From: Undaria pinnatifida
Lineage: Eukaryota > Sar > Phaeophyceae > Laminariales > Alariaceae
Length of the DNA: 64,000 nt
Assembly (NCBI GenBank): GCA_012845835.1
Contig: JABAKD010000027.1
Coordinates: 15,472,073-15,536,072, forward strand
Reading direction: 5' to 3'
The position numbers were made by a program, and so were the translations under genes. A model generated the notes under the pieces. The model searched no databases and was not told the DNA's origin. It saw only the letters and a list, made by a program, of their open reading frames with translations. Shown here piece by piece: positions 34,701-37,877 of the stretch. The first letter of the stretch is position 1; each line of letters begins with the position of its first letter.

Positions 34701-36912
34701 GTCAGCCCGTGCTGTAGCAGGGGGGGACTGAACTGATTTTGCAAATGTAACGCTTGTAGCAGGGGGGGGCTGGGAATGGCTGCCAAGGTTATGAACCCCC
34801 GTTGGGTGACAGATGTTCACGCGTCCGATAGATCGCCGATCCCCACTTGATGGTCTAGATCTTTCAGGGAGATCTGTATTGTCGATGATAGCTCATATTG
34901 CCGGGTGGGAGCTGTACGATCTGCATAATCTAGCACATGTTTCTGGTGTTGGATCTGTACTCTACATACATAGATCTTGCTCAACATAAATCTCATAGCG
35001 GCAGCTGTAGGATCTATTGTAGATTATCTAGATGGTCTATATAGATAATCTAAACTACCTAGATTATCTAGATTATCTAGACTATCTAAATCGTGGTCTG
35101 TCAAAGGTGTGCATGGAGATGTTAGGAGACAGCACGTTCAACCCTTGACGAGACATCATTTCCCCCGTAATTTTCCTTGACTTGACACCAAACTGCCAGG
35201 TTTAGCATGAAAAACTCCATCCTACAGCCTTGCAGTGCACGTTTTCCCTTAAGGGGCCATGTCTCCTTATACGTTTGCTTTGGCCAGGGCTGTGAGTTGT
35301 CTGACTATACTCATGATAAGTCGCCGACTGCGTAGTTATTAGTTGGCTAGGTATGCTATACGTTACGGTTGTAATATCATATATAGCGGTTGTAATATAG
35401 TACATTACGGTTATATTATAGTACATTAGTACAGTTGGTTGCGCGCGGAAAATTGCTTACTTGTAATTCTGCGGTTTTGTGTCTGACTGCCCCGTTTGTG
35501 GTACGCCACGAGAAAAAATGGAGACAGCAGTATTCGTAAGAACGAAGCAAAATTTCACGGTACATAGAGTAGTAGACCCTCCCCGCTTCAAACTGCCGCG
35601 TCTTTCGTTTCGTTTGCTTGCTCGCTCGCTTTCTCGCTCGCTCGCCGTGAGGGTCGGTACGTGTCTGCTATTTTCGACCCCGGCACGTTTTGTTTTTTTA
35701 CAAGCGAATGCGACCTTCTAATGTTTCAGGGCTTTTCACGGCTCATGACCCGGCCCGTGGGTCGGGTCAGAAGGATTTCCATATTGTCCCGGGTGGAGTC
35801 GGGTCTGGTCAGGAGGTGTTCGAAATGTCACGGGTCGGTTCGGGTCGGGTCGGGTCGGGTCGGGTCGAGTCGGGTCGGGTCGGGCCAGGAGGTTTTCAAG
35901 TATTACACGTCGGGCCGGGTCACCCTGACCCGATCCGACCCGCGAGAAAATTCGACCCGTAAAAAGCCTTGATATTTTTTACCACGTAAAAAAACGGGGA
36001 CCCCTTTTTCGAGTAGCCAGAAGCGTAGGCCGACCAAAAACCAACGCACTCCGTTCACGACAGTTACATTTATTTATTTTTTGTCCTCCGGCGGATGGAG
36101 AAATGTAAAGCTTTTGCTCACCGCAATTGCACGTATTTTCATGTATCATAGTGTCAATTTAACTCAATTGTATTCGCAATCCAGTGCTAGCTGGCGTATC
36201 CTTCGGTTCCCGCGGTATCGACTTCGCGAGCTGTCTCTGCCGGTGGTCGTACGATAGTTACACATGTCTACTACGTTGCTGCGCGAGTTTTTTGCGACAA
36301 CTATACGATAGTATGCCAAATCCTCACAACGGCATCTTATGGCCAGTGTTTTTTTTAATCCTACTGTAAATTAAAGCTCGAGGTCTTGCTGGGATTGGAT
36401 TAAAGTGCACCCAACGACTTCGCACCGCTTTCGGCGATCGCCCGCGACGTTTTTTTCATCGTTTTTGTTGTTCACACATTAACTCATCATCGCCGTAATA
36501 AAGTCCGTGCTCGCAATACAGGTTCTAATCACTCTGAGGTGGACGAAATTATCAGGGGAACACACACACATTCCAAACGTGTTATCATGGCTGAAGCAAA
36601 GTCGTACATAAGCCAAGGAACAAAGCGTGAAATGAGAAGTCAGCGTAAGTAAGTATCAATCCCATACCGATGCAAACCTTTTTTAAGGATGTGTATAACC
36701 CACAACGTAACCCCGCAACAAACACCCCTCCTCTGGGTTTCCAGGACGGAGCCGCAGTGGGACTGCCGCCGCAGGACGACGCCTGCGAACTAGTACGGGA
36801 AGCGGCTAAAGCTAAGGGACAGCTTGGGATCGCCAACATTCGCCTAGCCGGAATTCAGTTGGCACCGGCACCGACGGATGAGGACATTGCGATAGCTGGC
36901 ATGGGTGCGTGA
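7267..36912 (+). CDS. P-class PPR protein, 17 exons, 1030 codons (whole gene)
   Basis: PPR proteins bind organellar RNA one base per 35-residue motif and act in processing, stability or translation. Exons: 7267-7770, 9376-9572, 10560-10664, 11004-11222, 11932-12016, 13696-13991, 14920-15082, 16722-16907, 18806-18959, 20421-20587, 21003-21191, 23278-23421, 24565-24678, 25908-26090, 28263-28384, 34163-34259, 36745-36912. Every junction keeps phase, and the total of 3093 nt ends at TGA. Residues 1-130 are Ser-rich and basic, suiting a transit peptide. About 22 PPR motifs follow, with typical cores such as [10 protein letters not shown] and PDVITY. No DYW, E or SMR domain is seen. Introns are GT-AG except one GC-AG. 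The start is the first ATG of the frame; 7318 and 7402 are alternatives. Function and target RNA are inferred from the family only. Confidence 0.85.
8016..8179 (+). repeat. SINE family 1, copy 1 (5'-truncated)
   Basis: The body matches the fuller copy at 54222-54535, including TGCTGAACCCTATGCGCGAT, the word CACCTGTGACCACGGCTTGT and the 3' end GTGATGAAAAAATAAAAAG. The tRNA-like head is missing, as expected for 5'-truncated retrotransposition. It lies in PPR intron 1. Confidence 0.6.
9100..9300. repeat. Degenerate CAA/CCA triplet tract
   Basis: This is a run of interspersed CAACAA, CCACAA and ACCGACACC triplets with no other structure. It lies about 75 bases before the acceptor of exon 2 and opens long but meaningless Thr/Asn-rich frames. 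Confidence 0.6.
9376..9572 (+). CDS. PPR gene exon 2
   Basis: It follows CTCAACAG and encodes [20 protein letters not shown] and then [13 protein letters not shown], covering the end of motif 1, motif 2 and the start of motif 3. The donor is GAG AG then GTGTGG, phase 2. Intron 2 (9573-10559) is rich in GCTGTGGTGTTAC-like low-complexity DNA up to about 9960, followed by unremarkable sequence. Confidence 0.8.
10560..10664 (+). CDS. PPR gene exon 3
   Basis: This 105-nt exon sits between TCGGCCAG and GTTCGT. It encodes [17 protein letters not shown] and [15 protein letters not shown], the B helix of motif 3 and the A helix of motif 4. Both edges are phase 2. It is hidden in a frame with no nearby start codon. 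Intron 3 (10665-11003) is mostly TTTCG/TTTTG pentamer repeat. Confidence 0.85.
10800..10990. repeat. Degenerate TTTCG pentanucleotide tract
   Basis: Imperfect TTTCG, TTTTG and TTCCG units fill most of intron 3. No transposon ends are visible. Confidence 0.7.
11004..11222 (+). CDS. PPR gene exon 4
   Basis: It starts after CCACCGCAG and reads [32 protein letters not shown] and [14 protein letters not shown], motifs 4 to 6. The donor is CTCGCCAG then GTAGGG, phase 2; reading on would meet TAG at once. Intron 4 (11223-11931) holds an 86%-identical partial copy of this exon and TTAGGG-like words. Confidence 0.85.
11383..11540 (+). pseudogene. Exon 4 echo: partial duplicate of exon 4 inside intron 4
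   Basis: It copies the last ~140 bases of exon 4. Over the 128 bases ending at CTCGCCAG I count 18 substitutions, about 86% identity. The copied frame has no internal stop ([19 protein letters not shown] and [15 protein letters not shown]). The donor has mutated from GTAGGG to TTAGGG and no acceptor was copied, so it should not be spliced in as an exon. Confidence 0.8.
11932..12016 (+). CDS. PPR gene exon 5
   Basis: This 85-nt exon lies between CCCAAAG and GTGAGA and encodes [15 protein letters not shown] and [10 protein letters not shown]. It supplies the B helix of motif 6 and the A helix of motif 7. It enters in phase 2 and leaves in phase 0. Intron 5 (12017-13695) carries a ~116-bp tandem repeat and two decayed copies of the start of exon 6. 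Confidence 0.85.
12180..12770. repeat. Degenerate ~116-bp tandem repeat in intron 5
   Basis: Units are recognised by GTAGGGGGGCGG (or a variant), then AGTCAAA and AACCGCGG, at about 12192, 12495, 12612 and 12728. The last three are 116-117 apart. An AGGCCT/GGCCTT and TATACTAG segment recurs between them. No exon similarity was found, unlike the neighbouring repeats. Confidence 0.55.
13445..13637 (+). pseudogene. Exon 6 echoes, two decayed acceptor-side copies
   Basis: Copy A (13445-13533) begins GGTATGCAAAGAAAAGGGAC and keeps GGGCGAAATGAG. Copy B (13557-13637) begins TGCAAGGGGGACGATGG and keeps TTTCTGGGCGAAACG and CGCACCAAACC. Both match the first ~85 bases of exon 6, including the GCAAG acceptor context and, between units, the C-rich tract. 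Both are frame-broken. Confidence 0.75.
13696..13991 (+). CDS. PPR gene exon 6
   Basis: After CTCGCAAG it reads [19 protein letters not shown] and [15 protein letters not shown] Ser/Lys-rich insert of about 28 residues follows, then [17 protein letters not shown] and VITYG. It covers motifs 7 and 8 and the start of 9. The donor is TACGG then GTGAGG, phase 2. Intron 6 (13992-14919) holds TTGG repeats, two copies of the exon 6 donor end and a GATC-rich dispersed repeat. Confidence 0.85.
14030..14240. repeat. TTGG tetranucleotide tract
   Basis: Imperfect (TTGG)n with TGATTGGCATGATTGG interruptions occupies the start of intron 6. A similar TTGATGGG/TTGG tract lies at 23455-23670 at the start of intron 12. 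Confidence 0.75.
14251..14490 (+). pseudogene. Exon 6 echoes, two donor-side copies
   Basis: Copy 1 (14251-14335) reads GGGGTGGCGTTGCGACTATT, GACGAGATGGGTGAGGAG and CTACGGGTGAGAAACGTT. Copy 2 (14421-14490) reads GGGGCTGATGGACGAGAT, AGGCGAGGAG and CGTACGGGTGAAGAGAGG. Each mirrors the last ~65 bases of exon 6 plus the beginning of intron 6, and each still has a GTGAG or GTGAA donor word. Confidence 0.8.
14610..14860. repeat. GATC-rich dispersed repeat, copy 1
   Basis: Sequence rich in AGATCATGTAGATC and ACAGATCACGATCTAGATC. Relatives lie at 34850-35100, 41375-41640 and 43300-44020. A TACCTGGTA word is at 14814. Confidence 0.55.
14920..15082 (+). CDS. PPR gene exon 7
   Basis: After GGCGCCAG it encodes [20 protein letters not shown] and [18 protein letters not shown], ending QQAEK. 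It covers motif 9 and most of motif 10. It enters in phase 2 and leaves in phase 0 at GTGTTT. Intron 7 (15083-16721) has a truncated SINE, CTACTGCC short repeats and five decayed copies of the start of exon 8. Confidence 0.85.
15215..15436 (-). repeat. SINE family 1, copy 2 (minus, 5'-truncated)
   Basis: On the minus strand it reads the shared words CACCTGTGACCACGGCTTGT and GAATGCCGAACCCTATGCGC. The A-rich tail lies at its left end (15200-15240). It is in PPR intron 7, opposite to the gene. Confidence 0.6.
15697..16558 (+). pseudogene. Exon 8 echoes, five decayed acceptor-side copies
   Basis: Copies start at 15697, 15829, 16176, 16376 and 16524. Each matches ATGCTGACGGAGATGAGCGA and GGTCCACGGTCTGGAGTCG of exon 8 to a varying degree. 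Four still follow an (AC)TGTAG or TTGTAG acceptor. They are spaced by CTACTGCCTACTGAC-type short repeats, which also precede the true exon 8. All are too short or broken to be read as the exon. Confidence 0.8.
16722..16907 (+). CDS. PPR gene exon 8
   Basis: After GCCTACTGTAG it reads [37 protein letters not shown] and [12 protein letters not shown], covering motifs 10 to 12. Both edges are phase 0, and the donor is CGAACGG then GTGAGC. Intron 8 (16908-18805) contains the satellite built from this exon's end and a long TTGGC pentamer tract. Confidence 0.85.
17050..18410 (+). repeat. Satellite made from the exon 8 donor junction
   Basis: Units repeat the last ~35 bases of exon 8 (TCTACACGGCCGCCATAGG and CGTGCGAACGG), its GTGAG donor and about 40 intron bases (TATGGTATCCC, CCTATGTGT, GGAAGGCG). 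Anchor TTACTGCC falls at 17991, 18087, 18166 (as CTACTGC), 18242 and 18319, a period of about 77 after the first gap. Partial units lie near 16964 and 17050-17120. The unit at 18310-18400 still has CGTGCAAACGGGTGAAGAC. Confidence 0.8.
18480..18795. repeat. TTGGC pentanucleotide tract
   Basis: A nearly pure (TTGGC)n run of about 110 bases follows a more degenerate TTGGCGTGGC tract. It ends ten bases before the acceptor of exon 9. Because the unit is 5 bp and lacks stops, long spurious frames appear on both strands. Confidence 0.85.
18806..18959 (+). CDS. PPR gene exon 9
   Basis: After ATGGGCAG it encodes [19 protein letters not shown] and [20 protein letters not shown], then ATMKAS. This joins ACER|WEEA in motif 12, the same position as intron 4 in motif 6. 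It leaves in phase 1 at GTATGT. Intron 9 (18960-20420) is GGTGTTGGTGG low-complexity DNA to about 19540, then a dispersed repeat and an hAT-like MITE. Confidence 0.85.
18960..19540. repeat. GGTGTTGGTGG low-complexity tract
   Basis: Imperfect GGTGTTGGT/GGTGGT units fill the first 580 bases of intron 9. The reverse strand gives a long but meaningless Thr/Asn-rich frame. Confidence 0.75.
20070..20291. repeat. hAT-like MITE 1 with GGGTC-rich interior
   Basis: The ends are CAGGGCTGCTC and, inverted, CAGGGCTTTTAACGGGTCA. The flanking 8-bp repeats CTATTTTC (20062-20069) and CTGTTTTC (20292-20299) differ at one base, the length expected for hAT elements. The interior is dominated by CCCGACCCGACCCG. 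A relative lies at 35727-35971. There is no transposase. Confidence 0.7.
20421..20587 (+). CDS. PPR gene exon 10
   Basis: After GCTCTCCCAG it encodes [37 protein letters not shown] and [15 protein letters not shown], motifs 14 and 15A. It enters in phase 1 and leaves in phase 0 at GTGAGA. Intron 10 (20588-21002) is purine-rich and holds one decayed copy of the exon's end. Confidence 0.85.
20725..20795 (+). pseudogene. Exon 10 echo (donor side)
   Basis: It reads AGGCGCGAACCGCGTGGTGC, ACAACGCC, TCGTTGCTTCGC and GCGAAGGCTGAACACG. This follows exon 10's CCCGCGAACCGCGTGGTGTA, TAACACCC, TTGTTGCC and GCCAAGGCAGAACGGG, with the donor GT altered. Confidence 0.75.
21003..21191 (+). CDS. PPR gene exon 11
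   Basis: After CCGCTGCAG it encodes [35 protein letters not shown] and [15 protein letters not shown], motifs 15B to 17A. Both edges are phase 0 and the donor is GTGGGT. Intron 11 (21192-23277) opens with a G/A-rich tract, then an hAT-like element and a 32-bp direct duplication. Confidence 0.85.
21192..21500. repeat. GGGA-rich purine tract
   Basis: Imperfect GGGAGGGAGGGAGG runs with a G-only block near 21280 occupy the start of intron 11. The purine asymmetry on the RNA strand could favour G-quadruplexes. Similar runs sit in intron 10 (20590-20880). Confidence 0.7.
21910..22697. repeat. Possible hAT-like element with GGCTGTGAGTYGG ends
   Basis: The left end reads AAGGCTGTGAGTCGGCAGC and ACGACTAATAACTAG. 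The right end, inverted, reads ACGGCTGTGAGTTGG and later GACTAATTACTAG. I could not see a matching target duplication. Relatives with the same end words are at 23879-24222, 35285 (left end CAGGGCTGTGAGTTG), 38570-38637 and 44190-44433. Confidence 0.4.
22960..23036. repeat. 32-bp direct duplication
   Basis: CGGCTCTTAAACCGAGTCC followed by GGCGCATGATA occurs twice in succession, with one extra C in the second copy. Confidence 0.8.
23278..23421 (+). CDS. PPR gene exon 12
   Basis: After TTAACGTAG it encodes [19 protein letters not shown] and [19 protein letters not shown], ending VFE. This completes motif 17 and starts motif 18. Both edges are phase 0 and the donor is GTGAGT. Intron 12 (23422-24564) has a TTGATGGG tract and a second hAT-like element. 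Confidence 0.85.
23879..24222. repeat. Possible hAT-like element, relative of 21910-22697
   Basis: The left end reads AGAGCTGCGAGTCGGTAGG, ATTTCACGACTAACAACTAA. The inverted right end reads AGAACTGTGAGCCGGCAAGG. Both share words with the element at 21910. No clear target duplication was seen. Confidence 0.35.
24565..24678 (+). CDS. PPR gene exon 13
   Basis: After GCGCCTGCAG it encodes [20 protein letters not shown] and [18 protein letters not shown]. It joins VFE|LFDLLE in motif 18 and starts motif 19. Both edges are phase 0 and the donor is GTGGGG. Intron 13 (24679-25907) holds a TGTTTGTTG tract, a copy of this exon's end and a MITE. Confidence 0.85.
24950..24990 (+). pseudogene. Exon 13 echo (donor side)
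   Basis: GCTGACGTGTTGCTGGAGG followed by CGGGGAGACTGCTGCTT mirrors exon 13's GCTAACGCATTGCTGGAGG and TGGGGAGACTGCTGCTT. The donor GT is changed to GC. Confidence 0.75.
25114..25297. repeat. Short MITE with AAGGCGGT ends
   Basis: Left end GGGATCTCCCAATAAGGCGGT; inverted right end GGGGTCCCCCAGTAAGGCGGT, 18 of 21 matching. TATAGTA lies just outside the left end. The 184-bp body has GCGGTATC-type internal repeats and no coding capacity. The TIR shape suggests Tc1/mariner, but the target duplication is not clear. Confidence 0.6.
25908..26090 (+). CDS. PPR gene exon 14 (GC-AG intron follows)
   Basis: After AGGGTAAAG it encodes [19 protein letters not shown], then an acidic Gly-rich insert ([15 protein letters not shown]) and [11 protein letters not shown], which is motif 20 with an insert in the turn. 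The end is GCGGAG then GCAAGT, the classic GC-AG donor, phase 0. A GT four bases later would break phase with exon 15. Intron 14 (26091-28262) has an exon echo and two SINEs. Confidence 0.75.
26275..26360 (+). pseudogene. Exon 14 echo (donor side)
   Basis: It reads GGCGGAAATGGCGTATGC, TTTGCGGCGAGCGCTAGACG and CGCGAAGGCAATTTATG, then TTTCTCCAGGTGCGC. This matches exon 14 plus ~40 bases of intron 14 (GGCGGAGATGGCGATGC, TTTGCGGCGAGCGCTAGACG, TGCGGAGGCAAGTTGTG, TTTCTCCAGGCGCG). Confidence 0.8.
26565..26921 (+). repeat. SINE family 1, copy 3 (near full length)
   Basis: It has a weak B-box-like word (GGGTTGAATCAAGTC near 26629), then the shared body CCGAGTGCATACTCGTG, GAATGCTGAACCCCATGCGC, GTGTGACCACGGTTTGTCC and an A-rich end GATGATAAAAAAAAAA. 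It lies in PPR intron 14. Confidence 0.6.
27148..27354 (-). repeat. SINE family 1, copy 4 (minus, 5'-truncated)
   Basis: On the minus strand it reads ATGCTGATCCCTGTGCGCGA and CACCGGTGATCACGGC, with the A/T-rich tail at its left end. It lies in intron 14, facing copy 3. Confidence 0.55.
28263..28384 (+). CDS. PPR gene exon 15
   Basis: After GTGTGGCAG it encodes [35 protein letters not shown] and LIAEM. It completes motif 20 and gives most of motif 21. The donor is GATGAG then GTGAAA, phase 2; unspliced it would stop at once. Intron 15 (28385-34162) is the largest and holds SINE-like repeats, tandem duplications and two minus-strand ORFs. Confidence 0.8.
28737..28890 (+). repeat. Dispersed repeat R1, copy 1
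   Basis: Shared words are TTGCACGAGAGCAGCC, GATTTAGACCGGGTTTTGA and GCTGAGGTCCACTTCTCGGC, plus GGACGTGCCTCACCTTGCTCG. Copy 2 is at 29918-30062 and an inverted partial copy at 33040-33105. Class unknown. Confidence 0.6.
29500..29680 (+). repeat. tRNA-derived SINE-like repeat, family 2, copy 1
   Basis: It contains a Pol III B box (GGGGTTCGAGTCCCGG), then GCGCTTCCGG and a T-run, and later CACCGCGTGTGGTTCCCGAC and ATATTAATAT. The T stem does not pair fully and no A box is clear, so it is not an intact tRNA gene. Confidence 0.45.
29918..30062 (+). repeat. Dispersed repeat R1, copy 2
   Basis: TTGCACGAGAGCAGCCGAAG, CGATTTAGACCAGGTTTCGA and GCTGAGGTCCACTTCTCGGC match copy 1 at 28737. The R1 and SINE-2 units recur in the same order in 28.7-29.7 and 29.9-30.6 kb, suggesting one duplicated block with indels. 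Confidence 0.6.
30371..30570 (+). repeat. tRNA-derived SINE-like repeat, family 2, copy 2
   Basis: The head resembles a tRNA: an A-box-like GGTGGTTAGAACGTAG, an anticodon-arm-like CACTCCTTAGAGAATATG, and the B box AAGGTTCGATTCCCAG. The 5' GACAGCA and 3' TGCTTCC can pair at five of seven positions. T-runs and a CTCCGTGTGTGAGTGGTTTC segment follow, as in copy 1. Confidence 0.5.
30561..30831. repeat. Tandem duplication of ~138 bp
   Basis: Both units have GTTCTCCCTTCGGAGGTGAA, GGAGGGGATGCT, GTGAGCGTA and GTAGAATGGAACGAACGGTA. The second lacks the CTATTAATAGG found in the first. Confidence 0.8.
30905..30985. repeat. AGT trinucleotide microsatellite
   Basis: Interrupted (GTA)n/(AGT)n run in intron 15. 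Confidence 0.85.
31898..32248 (-). CDS. Unidentified minus-strand ORF nested in PPR intron 15
   Basis: An open frame of about 116 codons has a charged first half ([30 protein letters not shown]) and a hydrophobic part ([20 protein letters not shown]). The starts within it are non-ATG, so it may be an exon: read on the minus strand it is preceded by TTATTCCACAG, an acceptor-like word. It could be a nested gene or a fossil mobile-element frame. I recognise no domain. Confidence 0.25.
   Translation of the reverse strand: MPEVVEEQQKSDKKAAPTVRSMAVDQNEKVERAVTEMVVDEPGEDLNTMLKVEDTCMGRRLPSGLLFRLLIDAAACELIGATAVLLTATQQPRAPFSICVGLTRLYRGRQVPRHFR
32324..32635 (-). CDS. Unidentified minus-strand ORF nested in PPR intron 15
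   Basis: A frame of 103 codons starts at an ATG ([16 protein letters not shown]) with a hydrophobic Leu-rich start, then [18 protein letters not shown]. Near the end a GTGAGC word could be a donor toward the ORF at 31898-32248, but the phases do not join cleanly. The opposite strand is also open here, which weakens the call. Confidence 0.25.
   Translation of the reverse strand: MWDARQSTVVRLSQLVLLLMQVVGCTGLRSVLSAILMNVLLECARCLPKVQYLLTRARSRDIPVSRAKCAAVKKAMVNASTLLLTSSTASVNTAAVAEPTAHE
32784..33560. repeat. Two-copy AT-rich duplication in intron 15
   Basis: Segments at 32784-33010 and 33395-33560 share AAAAACGAGAATCT or a variant, GAACATTRAAAAAATATAT, GGTTCGAGAACAAAT and GTATTTCCGG. Units start about 610 apart. 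An inverted R1 fragment (33040-33105) lies between them. Confidence 0.6.
33547..33610 (+). pseudogene. Exon 15 echo (donor side)
   Basis: GGAAGGGGCCGATGCCGCC, CGGAACTCATCACCAAGATG and AGGTACGCC copy exon 15's GGAAGGGGCCGACGCCGCC, CGGAATCTGATCGCCGAGATG and AGGTGAAAA. It lies 5.2 kb downstream of the true exon and about 550 bases before exon 16, so it is the most displaced echo seen. Confidence 0.75.
34163..34259 (+). CDS. PPR gene exon 16
   Basis: After AATTCCCAG it encodes [20 protein letters not shown] and [12 protein letters not shown], the end of motif 21 and motif 22. It enters in phase 2 and leaves in phase 0 at GTGAGG. Intron 16 (34260-36744) has a copy of this exon's end, GATC-rich repeat and the second hAT-like MITE. 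Confidence 0.8.
34710..34800 (+). pseudogene. Exon 16 echo (donor side)
   Basis: CTTGTAGCAGGGGGGGGCTGG, GAATGGCTGCCAAGGTTATGA follows exon 16's CTTGCCGCAGGGGGAGACTGG, GAAGGGGCCGTGAAGGTTATCGA. A shorter trace (GTAGCAGGGGGGGACTG) precedes it at about 34711. Confidence 0.65.
34850..35100. repeat. GATC-rich dispersed repeat, copy 2
   Basis: Runs of CTAGATTATCTAGATTATCTAG and AGATCTGTA words in intron 16, related to 14610-14860. Confidence 0.55.
35727..35971. repeat. hAT-like MITE 2 with GGGTC-rich interior
   Basis: Left end CAGGGCTTTTCACGGCTCATG; inverted right end CAAGGCTTTTTACGGGTCG. The interior repeats CGGGTCGGGTCGGG, as in the copy at 20070-20291 but in the opposite sense. Flanking 8-mers match only partly, so it looks older. 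Confidence 0.6.
36745..36912 (+). CDS. PPR gene exon 17 (terminal)
   Basis: After GGTTTCCAG it encodes [36 protein letters not shown] and [11 protein letters not shown], then TGA at 36910-36912. It forms the end of motif 22 and a short acidic tail. GTGCGT overlaps the last codons and could serve as an extra donor, but no following exon fits. No clear AATAAA signal was seen soon after. Confidence 0.75.
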   Translation, partial: DGAAVGLPPQDDACELVREAAKAKGQLGIANIRLAGIQLAPAPTDEDIAIAGMGA

Positions 36913-37024
36913 AAGGTGTCACTGCCATCAACACCCCCCACCGCCAACATCCTCACCAACACCACCGCCACCACCACTGCCACCACCGAATATATGTAAT
37001 ATGTCATTTTAGTGGTTTGACGGA

Positions 37025-37135
37025 CGGCAAAGTTCGAAGAAAATGGCTCTCCCCCAAAGATAAGGGACGCCTCGAGGTCGCCAACATACGCCTAGTAGAT
37101 GAGGGCGCGGCGATTCCTGGCGTGGACACGTGACC
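37025..37135 (+). pseudogene. Exon 17 echo (3' flank of the gene)
   Basis: The frame reads KDKGRLEVANIRLVDEGAA and IPGVDT before TGA, against [14 protein letters not shown] and IAIAGMGA in exon 17. DNA words AAAGATAAGGGACGCCTCGAG and GTCGCCAACATACGCCTAG align. CAC repeats flank both copies (36930-36995 and 37133-37195). Confidence 0.75.
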
Positions 37136-37307
37136 GACACCACTGCCACGAACATCACCACCACCATCAACACCACCACCACCACCACCACCATCAGACG
37201 CGTATTGTGATATGGGTGGCACAATTTGGCCAAAATAGTGCTGCCTGGCAGAGGTCGTCAACTGAGGAATTACTTCAAGTGCGCTGGAACATGGCATCCA
37301 GTGTGTG

Positions 37308-37558
37308 TTGCTACGTTGTTCGGTGTATACCTAGGCCGTGGCGTTGTTCGGTATATACCTAGGCCTTAGGGTTGTTCGGTATATACCTAGGCCATTGAGT
37401 TGTTCGGTATATACCTAGGCCATTGGGTTGTTCGGTATATACCTACTGTCGGCCATAGGGTTGTTCGGTTTATACCTAGGCCATTGGGTTGTTCGGTATA
37501 TACCTACTGTAGGCCATAGGGTTGTTCGGTATACACCTAGGTCATAGGGTTGTTCGTC
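37308..37558. repeat. Minisatellite of 28-34 bp with a GGTATATACC core
   Basis: About eight units of TTGTTCGGTATATACC, TAGGCCATTGGG (with GTATACACC and TACTGTAGGCC variants). The centre GGTATATACC is a perfect palindrome. Confidence 0.85.
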
Positions 37559-37650
37559 GAATTAAGTGCGCACTTTTTTTCTACAAAAGGTCTGGTTTTG
37601 GGGGAGGTATAGAGCATGTCAAGTTAGGCAAAATATGGTGCGCAACCCTA

Positions 37651-37877
37651 CCGGGCCACGGGTAACCTTCGCCACGCTGGGGTTTGCTGGATCGCTGTCA
37701 CCGTGCTGGGGTTTTTGCTGGGTCACCACCACCACGGGACCCTGTTGGGTTCATTGCCGCATTGACCGGGCCACGGGTAACCTTCGCCACGCTGGGGTTT
37801 GCTGGGCCGCTGTCACCGTGCTGGGGTTTTTGCTGAGTCACCACCACCACGGGACCCTGTTGGGTTCATTGCCGCTT
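37651..37877. repeat. Tandem duplication, period 115
   Basis: CCGGGCCACGGGTAACCTTC starts at 37651 and 37766. Both units continue through GTCACCGTGCTGGGGTTTTT and CACCACCACGGGACCCTGTT with few changes. Confidence 0.9.
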
